NCBI GenBank assembly: GCA_905250885.1
Contig: CAJNOQ010000560.1
Span: 1-46,703 of the forward strand
DNA: 46,703 nucleotides
Source of the DNA: Didymodactylos carnosus
Taxonomy: Eukaryota; Rotifera; Eurotatoria; Philodinida; Philodinidae
Reading direction: 5' to 3'
Shown: piece after piece, positions 32,747-41,999 of the stretch
Layout of the letters: each line of letters starts with the position of its first letter
Numbering within the stretch: the first letter of the stretch is position 1
Made by a program: the position numbers and the translations under genes
Notes under the pieces: generated by a model
The model's database searches: none
The model's input: the letters and a program-made list of their open reading frames with translations, nothing else
What the model was told of the DNA's origin: nothing

Positions 32747-33654
32747 AGGGTGTTGCATAACTTTTTTCCAGGGGGGTAACAACGTTTTTTTAAAGTAGGT
32801 ACCTAATGAATTTTATACCAAATGAAAGCCCGTAAAAAACTGAATCTAGGACTATAGTTAATAATTCAATAGATGCAGATAGTCAATCCAAGTTATAAAT
32901 GTACAAGATTGTGGTTACTTTCTTGCGAAGAAAATAAAGTATCGAGTAAATGTGGTTCAGTTACAAATGATATATCAAGCGAACCTTTTATTTGATTTGA
33001 ATAGAAATGATACATCAATATCTAGTGTGACCGCCGTTGGCTTCACGTACAGCTTTTAATCGCTGAGGATACGATTTCAGTAGACTTTCGAAAAGTTCTT
33101 TTTCGTTTTCAAGTTCATGAAGAACATTTTGAAGATGTTCAAGCAAAACGACTGAAGAATTTGTCGGACCGCGTTCGCTGATCATCAGACTTTCTAATTT
33201 GTCCATTAGAATTGATCCAACATTTTCCGCCACATTCAGGTCTGAGAACTGCCTGGCCATTCTGTTCGGTCAAAGAAATCGATTCCAGAGTTTTTGAGCA
33301 ATTGCTGAGCGGCATTTGCTTTGTGACACGGAGCGTTGTCATGAAGATAAACGACTTGTGCTGGATCTAATACATTTTCGGAGTTCGAAAGGAATGGAAT
33401 TACTTCTTCTGTCAGAGAGAAAATATCACTACGAAAAGAAGAGGAACGAAAATAACAGCAGAAAAGAAAATGAAACAGAATGAAAGAAAATAGTGCATAC
33501 TAATATGTCTAAAATTTGGATTGACTATCTGCATCTATTGAATTGATAACTATAGTCCTAGATCCAATTTTCTACGGGCTTTCATTTGGTATAAAATTCA
33601 TTAGGTATCTACTTTAAAATCACGTCGTTACCCCCCTGGTTATGCAACATCCTG
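32747..33654 (-). mobile_element. Tc1/mariner-type transposon, 908 bp, internally truncated
   Basis: Terminal inverted repeats of about 140 bp start CAGGGTGTTGCATAAC and end GTTATGCAACATCCTG, with TA on both sides (32745-32746 and 33655-33656). The right end has one change (CATCCTG for CACCCTG). A transposase remnant lies inside on the minus strand. At 0.9 kb it is shorter than a full mariner (about 1.3 kb), because the N-terminal DNA-binding region is missing. Confidence 0.8.
33018..33400 (-). pseudogene. Mariner transposase, C-terminal half, frameshifted
   Basis: The minus-strand frame includes VVYLHDNAPCHKANAAQQLL, which contains the second catalytic Asp in the classic HDNAPCH box, followed by FFDRTEWPG. 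A one-base loss at about 33238 then shifts to SDLNVAENVGSILMDKL, the SPDLNPIEN box that supplies the third acidic residue. The end reads YPQRLKAVREANGGHTRY and a stop, the usual mariner C-terminus. The first catalytic Asp and the helix-turn-helix domain are absent. It would catalyse cut-and-paste transposition if whole; this copy cannot. Confidence 0.8.
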
Positions 33655-33656
33655 TA

Positions 33657-34516
33657 TAAAGGAGGGGACCGTATAAGGTTATGAATCGGCCCACTCTGTT
33701 TTTTGACTAAAAATGGATCCATATGTAGTAAAAAAGTGCCTCTATTCCGTTTTCGCTAAAATCAAATACTTTTGTCAGGTAAAACTCGGTTAATTCCTGA
33801 ACAATAGCATCTTAACAAGCACCGTTAAATAGCCACCATACGATGAGTACAACAGATTTTCCTCAACTACCTTACACTGAAATGGCAAACTAAACACAGC
33901 ATTAGATGGCCCGTGAAATTCTCTACAAACTGAGCTACTCAAAAGATCTTCACTAGTGGGACCAGTCATCAAAGGCATACAAAACAAGCATTCGAGGGCA
34001 GAAAACAGCTCTAAAATACTCCTTTCGTAATTTTTTCTGTCATAACGAAAAAATATACATTTTTGAGAAATATACTGTTAGATAGCCCGTGAAATTCATA
34101 AACAAACTTGAATTAGATCTTTTTTCCGTTATTACGTTATATAATGCTAACATTGGTGATTAAGGAAAAAACGTTTCCCGACTGTCAGTCTCTTTGTTCT
34201 CTTAAAATTCAGCTTTTTCTTTAACATAGCTACTATCCGTTCCAAAAAGCAAGGCCGGTCATTATTTTTTGAATGACTCGAAAGGAACACAACATCATAC
34301 AATTTTAAACATTATACAATTTTATTATTATACAACTTCAACGGACAAAATAACAAAAAATACGATCATACGGTCTGATAGTACAGTAAAAATTGAATCT
34401 AAACTACTTTTTTAAGAAAACAAATTTTGTACACGAAGGTCTTTTTTTTTACATAAAAATATAGATGAAAAGTCTACATTGTACAATATTTATAAAACTT
34501 TACAGCGTTAAATTTT
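33657..34516. other. Non-coding stretch
   Basis: AT-rich sequence with no recognised gene. A phrase GCCCGTGAAATTC occurs twice (about 33909 and 34088) in loosely similar surroundings, suggesting a small old duplication. Confidence 0.4.
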
Positions 34517-35079
34517 TTAAACGTCATCCAAAACTTGGTTAAAATCTATTGTAAATGTGGATGCAGATGCTAGCAAAGTTGTATGAGCAATTCCAGGCGA
34601 TTTGATAATTTGAATGGGTCGGCCTGGTTGATAAATCTCTAAAATGGTATCACCAGTGGCTGTTGCCGGGATAACAAGCCACCCAAGCAAAACTCCATTT
34701 TTTTACGCTGTTGTTGTAATGTCTGTCCAGGAGATCCAACTTCAATAACAAACGCAGGAAGCCATTGTTGAAACGCAACGTCAGGAACATAATTTTGTAT
34801 CTGCGATGGAGCAACCCAGAAGGAATCAGGTGAATAGATAATTCGTTCTCCATTTTCATTGTAACCAAAATCGATTCCTGCATCTGGACCTCGTACTTTC
34901 CCTGGTTTACCGTTATCTAACCACCACTTGTACAGATGATAATATATGGACGAGTTAATAGCTGATGCACTATCATCACGCCGCATAATAGCGATTTTAT
35001 CACTCACTTCTACTTTGCAGCCTTGATACTTTTCACTAATCTCTATCACGCTAGAATCATCCATTCTTCTAAATTCCAT
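34517..35079 (-). pseudogene. Uma2 family (DUF820) putative endonuclease, frameshifted
   Basis: The ATG at 35079 opens a 146-residue frame containing GPDAGIDFGYNENGERI, SPDSFWVAPSQ, then PAFVIEVGSPGQTLQQQRKK. These are the Uma2-family signatures, with a PD-(D/E)XK-type acidic pair (D of SPD, E of IEV). At 34693-34699 the frame breaks in a run of seven A. It resumes one frame over as NGVLLGWLVIPATATGDTI, then EIYQPGRP and a plausible end DFNQVLDDV at 34517. The family is about 190 residues, as here. About five or six codons that normally join RKK to NGV are missing. Uma2 proteins are mainly bacterial, so horizontal acquisition is likely. Nuclease activity in the family is predicted from fold. 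Confidence 0.75.
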
Positions 35080-35084
35080 TTTAT

Positions 35085-35480
35085 TTATACTATTTTTCGT
35101 TTTAACAGGAAATAGTCAAATACAAAAATGTGACAAAAAAAAGAATTATCGAAGTACGAAAAGAACTGTTCAAACTCACTCGCGCTAGCTAACTGATTGA
35201 CTAGCTTTCCTCTTATAATGACAACTGAATGAGGCGTCCGTTTTGTTGCGCGGTACAAAGATCTTAAATCAGCCAGTCCGGTGTAGTAACGTGCTCTCTT
35301 CCAAGTGACTATTGAAGAGATTTTGCTTTGAGATGAGGAATAAGGATAAATACATTCTTTCAAGTAGTTACCTCTCCAGATCTCCTGTCAAAAATGATTG
35401 CTCTCAAAGCGACATTAGATTGAAGAGGCTGATTGATTAACCGTTTAAATGCGACCTCTCGTCTAGGATAGTACTTTTTG
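35085..35480 (-). pseudogene. Unrecognised minus-strand coding traces between Uma2 and the PLE
   Basis: Two neighbouring minus-strand segments have coding-like composition: YYPRREVAFKRLINQPLQSN running to DRRSGE before a GGTAACT donor (about 35470-35370), and RARYYTGLADLRSLYRATKR with PHSVVIIRGKLVNQLASASE (about 35310-35160) after an AATAG acceptor. The phases do not join cleanly. I do not recognise the family. They may be remains of a gene interrupted when the PLE inserted, or chance. Confidence 0.25.
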
Positions 35481-37254
35481 ACTGTATGGCGTCGAACGAT
35501 ATATAACTTGATGAGATGGAAAACAGCATTAAAGCGCCTCCCAGAAGAGATCGAAACAATGAGAGGGAATTTACAGGTAAAATTCAATGAAAATATCAAA
35601 GCGCGCAATATCCCAAGACCCGCAATTGACGAATTCGCCAAAAAAGTACACGACGAACTGAGACAAGAAATTATAAAGCATCCAATGGACAAGATGTTCG
35701 ATGCCACAATCGCCGACTTCCAAAAGCAACAGAAAGACAAAAAAGTAGTCTTTCGCAAGACGGACAAGTCAAAAATTTTTCATTTAGACCGATCAGAAAA
35801 TTATGAGAAAAAATCAGAGGAATACATGAAGAAGACAAATGCATACGATGAGATTGCATATAATCCGATAGATCAGATGATTCAAAACACTGATCAGATG
35901 TTAAGACACCTCCTCACGAGCAAGCAGATAACACAGAAGCAATACGAACTCTTAAAACCCACACCGGAAGATTGTGAACTACCTCATCTCTATTATAATT
36001 CGAAAGATCATAAAATCGGAGAACCTCTGCATCCAATAGTGAGCGGAATGAAATCCCCTACAGCCAAAATGTCATCTTTTCTAGACCAGATCTTGAGACT
36101 CATTTTTGATCGAGAAACATCACATTATACGCTTGAGAATTCTCTGAAATTCTAAGATAAAATAGAACTATATGAAATTACAGACAAGACAAGACAATTC
36201 ACGTTCGATATCACAGACCTGTACACGATGATCCCCCAATCAGAATCCGTCCAAGCCATAAGCCGCCTCCTAGCAAAAACAGGGAACCGGAAAGTTGAAG
36301 GCATCTGTATAAACACGATTGCTAAAATGCTTCGATTCATACTTGCCAACTCCTACTTTGCCTTGGACAAAAAGTACTACAAACAAATTCGAGGCGGTGC
36401 GATGGGTAGTGCCGTAATACAAGTATTGGCAGATGCTTACATGATGGAATGGGAAAAGGACCTTTTAGTTTCCCAAATAGCCGAAAATCAGTGTTATTTC
36501 CGATTTCGCGACGATATCTATCCCACCACCAAGAGAGATCTTTTTGAATTCTGTACCATTTTAGATAAGCTGAACGAAAAAGACCCAAGCATCAAACTGA
36601 CATACGAGACAGGCGAACAAGTAGACTACCTCGACACCCGCATCATCAAACAAACACCTCGCAAAAAATTCCGTACCGTAGTTTTTAGAAAACCTGCCGC
36701 ACAACCTTATATCCTACCTTTTGAATCCTCACATCCAATTCACATAAAGCAAAATATCCCGTATGCCTCATTACTTCGAGCTTTGCGAATCTGTTCAGAC
36801 GTAGAAGATTTTAAGGAAGAGAAATTTCAGATTCGCACACGTCTACTTCTAAATGGATACCCAAGTAAATTTATAGACGCACATTTCGACCGATTGATGA
36901 AAGACGCAGGTATGAGAGACCTAGACACGACTTTTGAACCACAAACGAAATACAACGAATGCCGTAAAAAAGTACGAAACCCGGCATGGAGCATGAGAGA
37001 AAAACCAAAACAAAACATAGATCCGAAACAAGACATGCTAATCCATTTCACTTATGTACCTACAACCTCAAAGTTTGGCTCCAAATTTCATCAAATGTGG
37101 ACTGAAGCCTTTGAAGACACCTCCGTTAGGGGATATACATCCAATTTTTGCCAACCGCTTATCTGAAAATCTAACGCAGATGCTGATTCGGAAAAAACCA
37201 TCCAAGAATATATTTATTATGTGCACCTTTAGAACGAAGCAAATACGTAAATAA
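35478..37254 (+). pseudogene. Penelope-like retroelement reverse transcriptase, broken
   Basis: Two in-frame pieces (35478-36155 and 36228-37166) are separated by one TAA at 36153-36155. The first ends with ELPHLYYNSKDHK and HPIVSGMKSPTAKMSSFLDQ, the early RT blocks. Then come FDITDLYTMIPQ (first catalytic Asp), GGAMGSAVIQVLADAYM, YFRFRDDIYPT (the catalytic DD pair), VDYLDTRIIK and VVFRKPAAQPYILPFESSHP, the last a hallmark of Penelope-like RTs. A frameshift near 37100-37130 moves the C-terminus to a frame reading HPIFANRLSENLTQMLIRKK. No GIY-YIG domain follows, as in the endonuclease-lacking Athena group of bdelloids, but 3' truncation is also possible. The true start is unclear because the opening codon is not ATG. 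Confidence 0.85.
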
Positions 37255-37506
37255 TAAGTCAAAAGGTCTTTTACAAGGCAAAAATGAGCACAACAAGGCT
37301 ACAAATTAAAATATGTATCCAGTATTTCGTTCAAAATCTTTTTGCAATTGAAAAACGATACTGTGCGCTCTTTCTACTCTCTTTTTAAGGATCACCTACC
37401 TATACACAAACTATACGTACAAACTGATCATACAAAATTGCCACTTTACGTACCACCAAGCAAAATGCAAACAAACGTCATACAATGGGCACTACGTCAG
37501 ATCTAA
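37255..37506 (+). pseudogene. Possible 3' coding extension of the PLE
   Basis: After the RT C-terminus, open stretches continue in alternating frames: ERSKYVNNKSKGLLQGKN, then, from about 37287, YVSSISFKIFLQLKNDTV and HKLYVQTDHTKLPLYVPPSK, with a stop at 37504-37506. The composition is coding-like but no domain is recognised. It may be the degraded tail of the retroelement ORF or host sequence at its edge. Confidence 0.25.
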
Positions 37507-38076
37507 TCATCAAAAACATTATACATTAGACATTTTGTGTGAACAATTTCAAAACCCTCGTCTAGAAGGTTTTTGGTAAACTCACTCTCACCTTCACGGT
37601 GAGGTAAGTGAGAATCCGGGAAGTGGGATAAATCCCAATCCCTTACTCCACGTCTTACAACGTTTCAGGAGACTCTATAATGCCTACATACCCAAAGTTA
37701 ACTTTTTTGAAAAACAAAGAAAAGTTTTGTTCGTTTGAACGCAGACAGTGTGGACACTTTTGTTCACTATCTACACTACCTATCTGACGCTGACTCAGTA
37801 AAATCAACTTACCATCGTCCCGCGCAGGATCAAATGGATCTATAACTGTATAAAAAAGACAGTTAGAACGTTGATGTTCCATTATTCTCGTTTCAACAGG
37901 GTACAACTACTTGCATTCTTGACTTCAACTAACAGACCGCTGTATTATACGTCGATTTCCTTACTTCATTCTTCTCGAGACTTGTGTGAGATCCTTGTAC
38001 TTACTAGTCATGTTGATTGTCGTAGCGTTATATATGTGCAGAAGCACCGCAAAGTTCCCTTTTTTCTTTACACTCC
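37507..38076. other. Non-coding stretch with small hairpins
   Basis: CTCACTCTCACCTTCACGGTGAGGTAAGTGAG (37581-37612) folds as nested hairpins, and GGGATAAATCCC (37624-37635) is a perfect short palindrome. They lie just past the PLE and could belong to its 3' end. No gene was recognised. Confidence 0.4.
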
Positions 38077-38404
38077 CCAAGCAAAAATAACCTGTTCGGT
38101 CCAAGCGTCAAGAAAAGATCTTGTATTGCCCGGTTCATCCAGATTACTAGATTTTTACTTGATTGCAACTATTGGGTAACGACAGCAGAAATGTAGTAGT
38201 CGGGCGGCTGCTAGATTTCTTCTAGCTGAAACAATCGATTTATCGCCCGATAATCGATCGATTTAACTATTGCTAGTTACACCTGCAGACGCATCTCGTT
38301 AAAAGTCCCTAGTCCAACTAGAAATCTAGATGGTAACTAGCCATGTATCGTCCGATTATAGACGAAATGTATCTAGATTTTTCCCATAGGAGATGTTTGC
38401 TTGG
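38077..38404. mobile_element. CCAAGCAAAAA-ended element, 328 bp
   Basis: The left end is CCAAGCAAAAATAACC and the right end GATGTTTGCTTGG. The interior has ATCGAT/GATTATAGACGA motifs and TCTAGAT words repeated on both strands. It belongs to the same family as 1138-1261. Its right portion is mirrored by the adjacent 38437-38514 element. Confidence 0.6.
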
Positions 38405-38436
38405 GTGTCTAAACTATATGATAGCAGTTATCGATC

Positions 38437-38514
38437 CCAAGCAAAAATCGCCGATGGGAAAAATCTAGATACATCTCGTCTATAATCGACAACTAATAAT
38501 CGTCGTACGCTTGG
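38437..38514. mobile_element. CCAAGCAAAAA-ended element, 78 bp remnant
   Basis: It begins CCAAGCAAAAATCGCCGATG and ends CGTACGCTTGG. The segment GGGAAAAATCTAGATACATC is the reverse complement of 38370-38390, so the two neighbours form an inverted pair. Either a second insertion or a rearrangement of one element would explain this. Confidence 0.5.
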
Positions 38515-38553
38515 GTAAAATGACATTATCGATTGAGAGTCAACAATTATTTT

Positions 38554-39055
38554 GACTAATAAACTTTCTTTTAATTCATTCACATTACCGCCCATCGCTT
38601 TGTTAAAAATTCATCATTTGGAAATACCACGAATCCCAACAGATATTTATCCATTAAAGGCAAATTTTGATAAACAAGAAGAAATACGAATCATTCATAC
38701 GTGCCAGTGACAGATCGTTGTAAGCACACGAAAGAAACTGATTTATTACCTATAAATAACGATTATTCAACAAATAATTTATTAAAAATACTGAAAAAAT
38801 ATCATCGACCATGTCAACAGGAACATCTGATGATCAAAATGTTGACATGTGTTTCTGTGATAATCATCGGACCAACGAGTGTTTTTTCTACGATTTTGAC
38901 TGTGATCATTGTTCATATTGTTTAAATGACGGCCAATGCTTTTAGGGTGAAAGAAGAAAAAATGGAAATGCTTTTGTTTATAAATGTACTAAATGTCGAA
39001 CAGGATCGATATGTTAAGATAGAACAGATCAATTTGGGTTTTCACTATAAACTTT
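38554..39055 (+). pseudogene. EGF-like cell-surface protein relic, rotifer-type, copy 1
   Basis: Coding sequence can be followed through three frames. It reads LPPIALLKIHHLEIPRIPTD to a stop in HTCQ, then DRCKHTKETDLLPINNDYST and LKKYHRPCQQEHLMIK one frame over, then MCFCDNHRTNECFFYDFDCD and CSYCLNDGQCF, a stop at 38943-38945, GERRKNGNAFVYKCTKCRTG and another stop near 39015. The C...C..C...C..C....C pattern with C.NDGQC fits an EGF-like domain, followed by DQFGFSL. In bdelloids such EGF stretches commonly precede seven-TM domains in extracellular receptor families; no TM part is left here. The fragment is clearly dead. Confidence 0.55.
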
Positions 39056-39220
39056 ATTGGCATTCGATTCAACCCAGAATAAAACGGCCATGTTAGCGCA
39101 CGAAGAAACAATCTATATCTTCATTCTCAGTTTAATGCCATTGTTTGGTTTTGTTAGTAATTTATTATATATAAACTAAATGCTTGATCTTTAGAAATAT
39201 ACCAGACGTATCATTCTAAG

Positions 39221-39366
39221 TAAAACAATATTTAAACGATGGTCAATACTTTTGGGTGAAAGACGAAAAAATGGAAATGATTTTGTTTGTGAATGTACGA
39301 AATGCCGAACGGGATCTATTTGTCCGCATACACCAGATCAATTTGGTTTTTCATTAGAAACATAAA
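39221..39366 (+). pseudogene. EGF-like relic, copy 2 (duplicated 3' half)
   Basis: This segment repeats the second half of copy 1 at roughly 85% identity by eye: LGERRKNGNDFVCECTKCRT, then GSICPHTPDQFGFSLET and a stop. The upstream CLNDGQ portion is present in another frame, so there is a frameshift at about 39240. It retains cysteines that copy 1 has lost (FVCECTKC against FVYKCTKC). It is either a tandem duplicate or a second EGF domain of the same former gene. Confidence 0.55.
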
Positions 39367-39425
39367 AAAAAAAGAAAAAACGATCAGAAACCAACAAATA
39401 AATAATATTTTTCTTTGTTTTTTGC

Positions 39426-39572
39426 CTAATTATCAAGTTTAGCGGTTTCGTCACATAAGTTTTCAAGAGTATCAAATACATTTGCATCATCTGCCGAAAA
39501 ATAATCAAGATCGTGGAATGATTTTCTTACTGATGATGAAGAACCACTCAGTATCAAATAAAGTTGTATCAT
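39426..39572 (-). CDS. Small frame or terminal exon, 48 aa, acidic
   Basis: From an ATG at 39570-39572 or an upstream splice site, the frame runs through SGSSSSVRKSFHDLDYFSAD and DDANVFDTLENLCDETAKLD to a TAG at 39426-39428. An AATATTATTTATTTG stretch follows. The acidic, Ser-rich composition looks like a real C-terminal tail, but no family is recognised and the rest of the gene is not visible. Confidence 0.3.
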   Translation of the reverse strand: MIQLYLILSGSSSSVRKSFHDLDYFSADDANVFDTLENLCDETAKLDN

Positions 39573-39795
39573 TTAGTGGACGAAATTCTTAAGAACATGT
39601 TTCAATACAATATGGTTTTGTATTATTCAATTATTCTTGTGGATGAATGAAGTTTAGACAGTTTTCATTGCTTCACAAGAATATGGCTAAGGCAACATCT
39701 CTTTGTACTACATTACCGAATCTCGACTCTTCCTCTTACATCAATATCAATTAAAGACCAAAAACATGGTGACACCTAGATCTCGGTAATCAGAA

Positions 39796-40560
39796 CACAG
39801 TGGGCAATTAGGCAGCAATTTGGTCAAAAAGATGAAGTTTGATTTTCTCGATTTGAAGATTGGCCTATATACTTCAAGTGACGGGCTATCTAACGACAAA
39901 AGAATTTTTATCCGAAGTCCTTTACTCTCGGGAAAAAGTTAGTCGGAAAAATCCTTCTATTATTTTGTATCTTTTGGAAAAACCGCATTTTTTCGACTTA
40001 AATTTGGTGTCAGCATTAATCTGAGGCCATATTCGGAATCAACGGAAGTTAGGCTTCCAATCCGCATGGGAAAAGTTTTCCTCGAGCCTCATTCTTAAAA
40101 AAGATTTTGATCTTTTCTGGAAAAACGTGATTTTCCAAAAGCTTCACTCAATGCAATGAGATCGCTAAATTTTCCTAAGCTCCAAGAACCTTCATTTTTT
40201 GCGAGGATGAGCTCCATAACTACCTCTGTCTATGGTATCAGTCCATAGTCGCCCAAATCACACTGGCGTTCTCTGGAGATTTTCAAAGATCCGTTGGTTT
40301 TCAGGGTAAAATAAGCCTTTTTGTACCTTAAAATGATTTTTTTCGATATAATCTATACATATTCGAGATCTGTGGAAAAAATTGCATCTAATGAATTAGA
40401 ATATTGCATATTGAATTCCGAAAACAAATTTTTTGGCTTTTTGAGCCAAGAATTTGGACGTGTTTTTACATACTTCCTACAGGAATCACACGAACCTGGA
40501 TATTTTTTCCATTCTTCACATATTTTTCTATACTGAATCACTCACAATTTATAGAGTGTG
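39796..40560. other. Non-coding stretch starting with a solo CACAGTGGGCA end
   Basis: CACAGTGGGCAATTAGGCAG at 39796 matches the left end of the RSS-like elements (copies A and B), but no right end was found downstream, so it is a truncated member or a chance match. The following 700 bp hold no gene. Confidence 0.35.
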
Positions 40561-40567
40561 ACTAATA

Positions 40568-40765
40568 ATGTTTCCTTTGCTCTTTCATTGCTGTGAACTG
40601 ATTGCAAAAACTGACAATGTAGCACTCGGTGATTTATCAGAGGAAGCATTTGAAGCTACTAACAAATATGTTCATAATTATAGAGAACATTTGGCACGGC
40701 TACCGTTACCGCTGCAGGGTGCTGCCGTGGCAGTTTCAATAGCCCGATATTTTCCCTGCAGTTGA
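40568..40765 (+). other. Short unassigned frame
   Basis: An ATG-started frame of 65 residues reads MFPLLFHCCELIAKTDNVAL, then GDLSEEAFEATNKYVHNYRE and HLARLPLPLQG. Its composition is more protein-like than the surrounding frames. The segment E.(F/L)E..NK.....R....R resembles a helical stretch common in transposable-element-derived proteins. I cannot assign a family. Confidence 0.25.
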
Positions 40766-40861
40766 TGACGTAGTGAGTATGTTGTCGCTCGTGTGGTCCG
40801 AGGCACTAAGACATAAGTACCATTATAAGTATTTATATCTATTAAGTACCATTATCACATG

Positions 40862-40955
40862 ACTGTGCTAGCGCCGTGGTTCGAACACAGTACCTCTGAA
40901 GTACGTGGCGAACAACAGAACCATCAAACCATGCGGCTACACTCACCCATTCAGC
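40862..40955 (-). tRNA. tRNA-like sequence on the minus strand
   Basis: On the minus strand GTGTAGCCGCATGGTTTGAT (A-box-like) is followed by GTACTGTGTTCGAACCACGG, a good B box, and GCGCTAGCAC. The terminal GTG/CAC can pair, but the acceptor and anticodon arms are imperfect. It is probably a pseudo-tRNA or SINE head. Confidence 0.4.
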
Positions 40956-41091
40956 CTAAAACAGCGTTGCCATCCGGGAATCATTTTAAAAAAAGGTGCC
41001 CGTAAAGAATGACGAATGTTTCGGTTCAATATCGTTTTTTTTGTATTGAATGAAACCGTGAATTTTTTTAAAAAAAGTTAAAGCCTTGACA

Positions 41092-41999
41092 ATGAAAATT
41101 GAGCGAGATATTAACGAAATACTAAGACCACCGTTCTTTCTGCGCCACCCGTTATTTTGTTTTGAACAGTGTTTGTTCGTAGCATGTGAAATTTTAAGAG
41201 CTCAAGTTACAGATGGACAGACGTATGTTAATTAGAGTAACGATCATCAGTACAACAGCTTCAGTCGGGAAAAATTCTCGATGACAACTCTGTTTCTTTC
41301 AAAATATACCTGAATTATTCCACTCAAATGATTGCGTTTTATTCGTCTTATTCTTCCCGGTTGCTATTTATTGAATTTGTTTCAAGAACAGTACCAGTAA
41401 ATTATGTCACACATAGCTTATGTATTAGAGCGGTACTGTTCTTGAAACAAATTCAATAAATAGGAACTGAGAAGACTAAGGCGAAGAAGAAAACGCAATC
41501 ATTTGAGCGGAATTATTCAGGTATATTTTGAAAGAAACAGTGTTGTCATCGAAAATTTTTCCCGACTGAAGCTGTTGTACTGATGATCGTTACTCGTGAG
41601 TATGCTGCCGGTCGTGTGGTCCGATGTACTAAGACATACATGGTACTGTGCATGAAGAAAATTTAATAAATAGGAACTGGGAAGTATAAGACCAATAAAA
41701 CGTAACCTTTTGAGTGGAATAATATTCAGGTATATTTTGAAAGAAGCAGCGTTGTCATCCGCGAATCTTTTTAACAAAAATAGAATAACTTTAATATCAG
41801 ATTTCTGTTAATGAGCGTTATGAAAATTGAGCGAGATATTAACGAAATACTGAGACCACCGTTCTTTCTGGGCCACCCGTTATTTTGTTTTGAACAGGGT
41901 TTGTTCGTAGCATGTGAAATTTTAAGAGCTCAAGTTACAGATGGACAGACGTATGTTAATTAGAGTAACGATCATCAGTACGTCAGCTTATGTCGGGAA
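41092..41999. repeat. Direct-repeat pair enclosing a 349-bp palindrome
   Basis: A segment of about 180 bp beginning ATGAAAATTGAGCGAGATAT occurs at 41092-41273 and again at 41820-41999, nearly identical and 728 bp apart. Between them 41241-41589 is a palindrome with arms of about 165 bp (CGATCATCAGTACAACAGCT mirrored by AGCTGTTGTACTGATGATCG). A partial further copy of one arm follows at 41660-41816. The flanking repeats could be a long target-type duplication or the result of recombination between copies. Confidence 0.75.

Noticed and set aside
35360-35767. 135-residue minus-strand frame over the start of the PLE
   Set aside because: Most of it is the antisense shadow of the RT frame. Only its last 35 or so residues, outside the RT, were kept as a weak coding trace.
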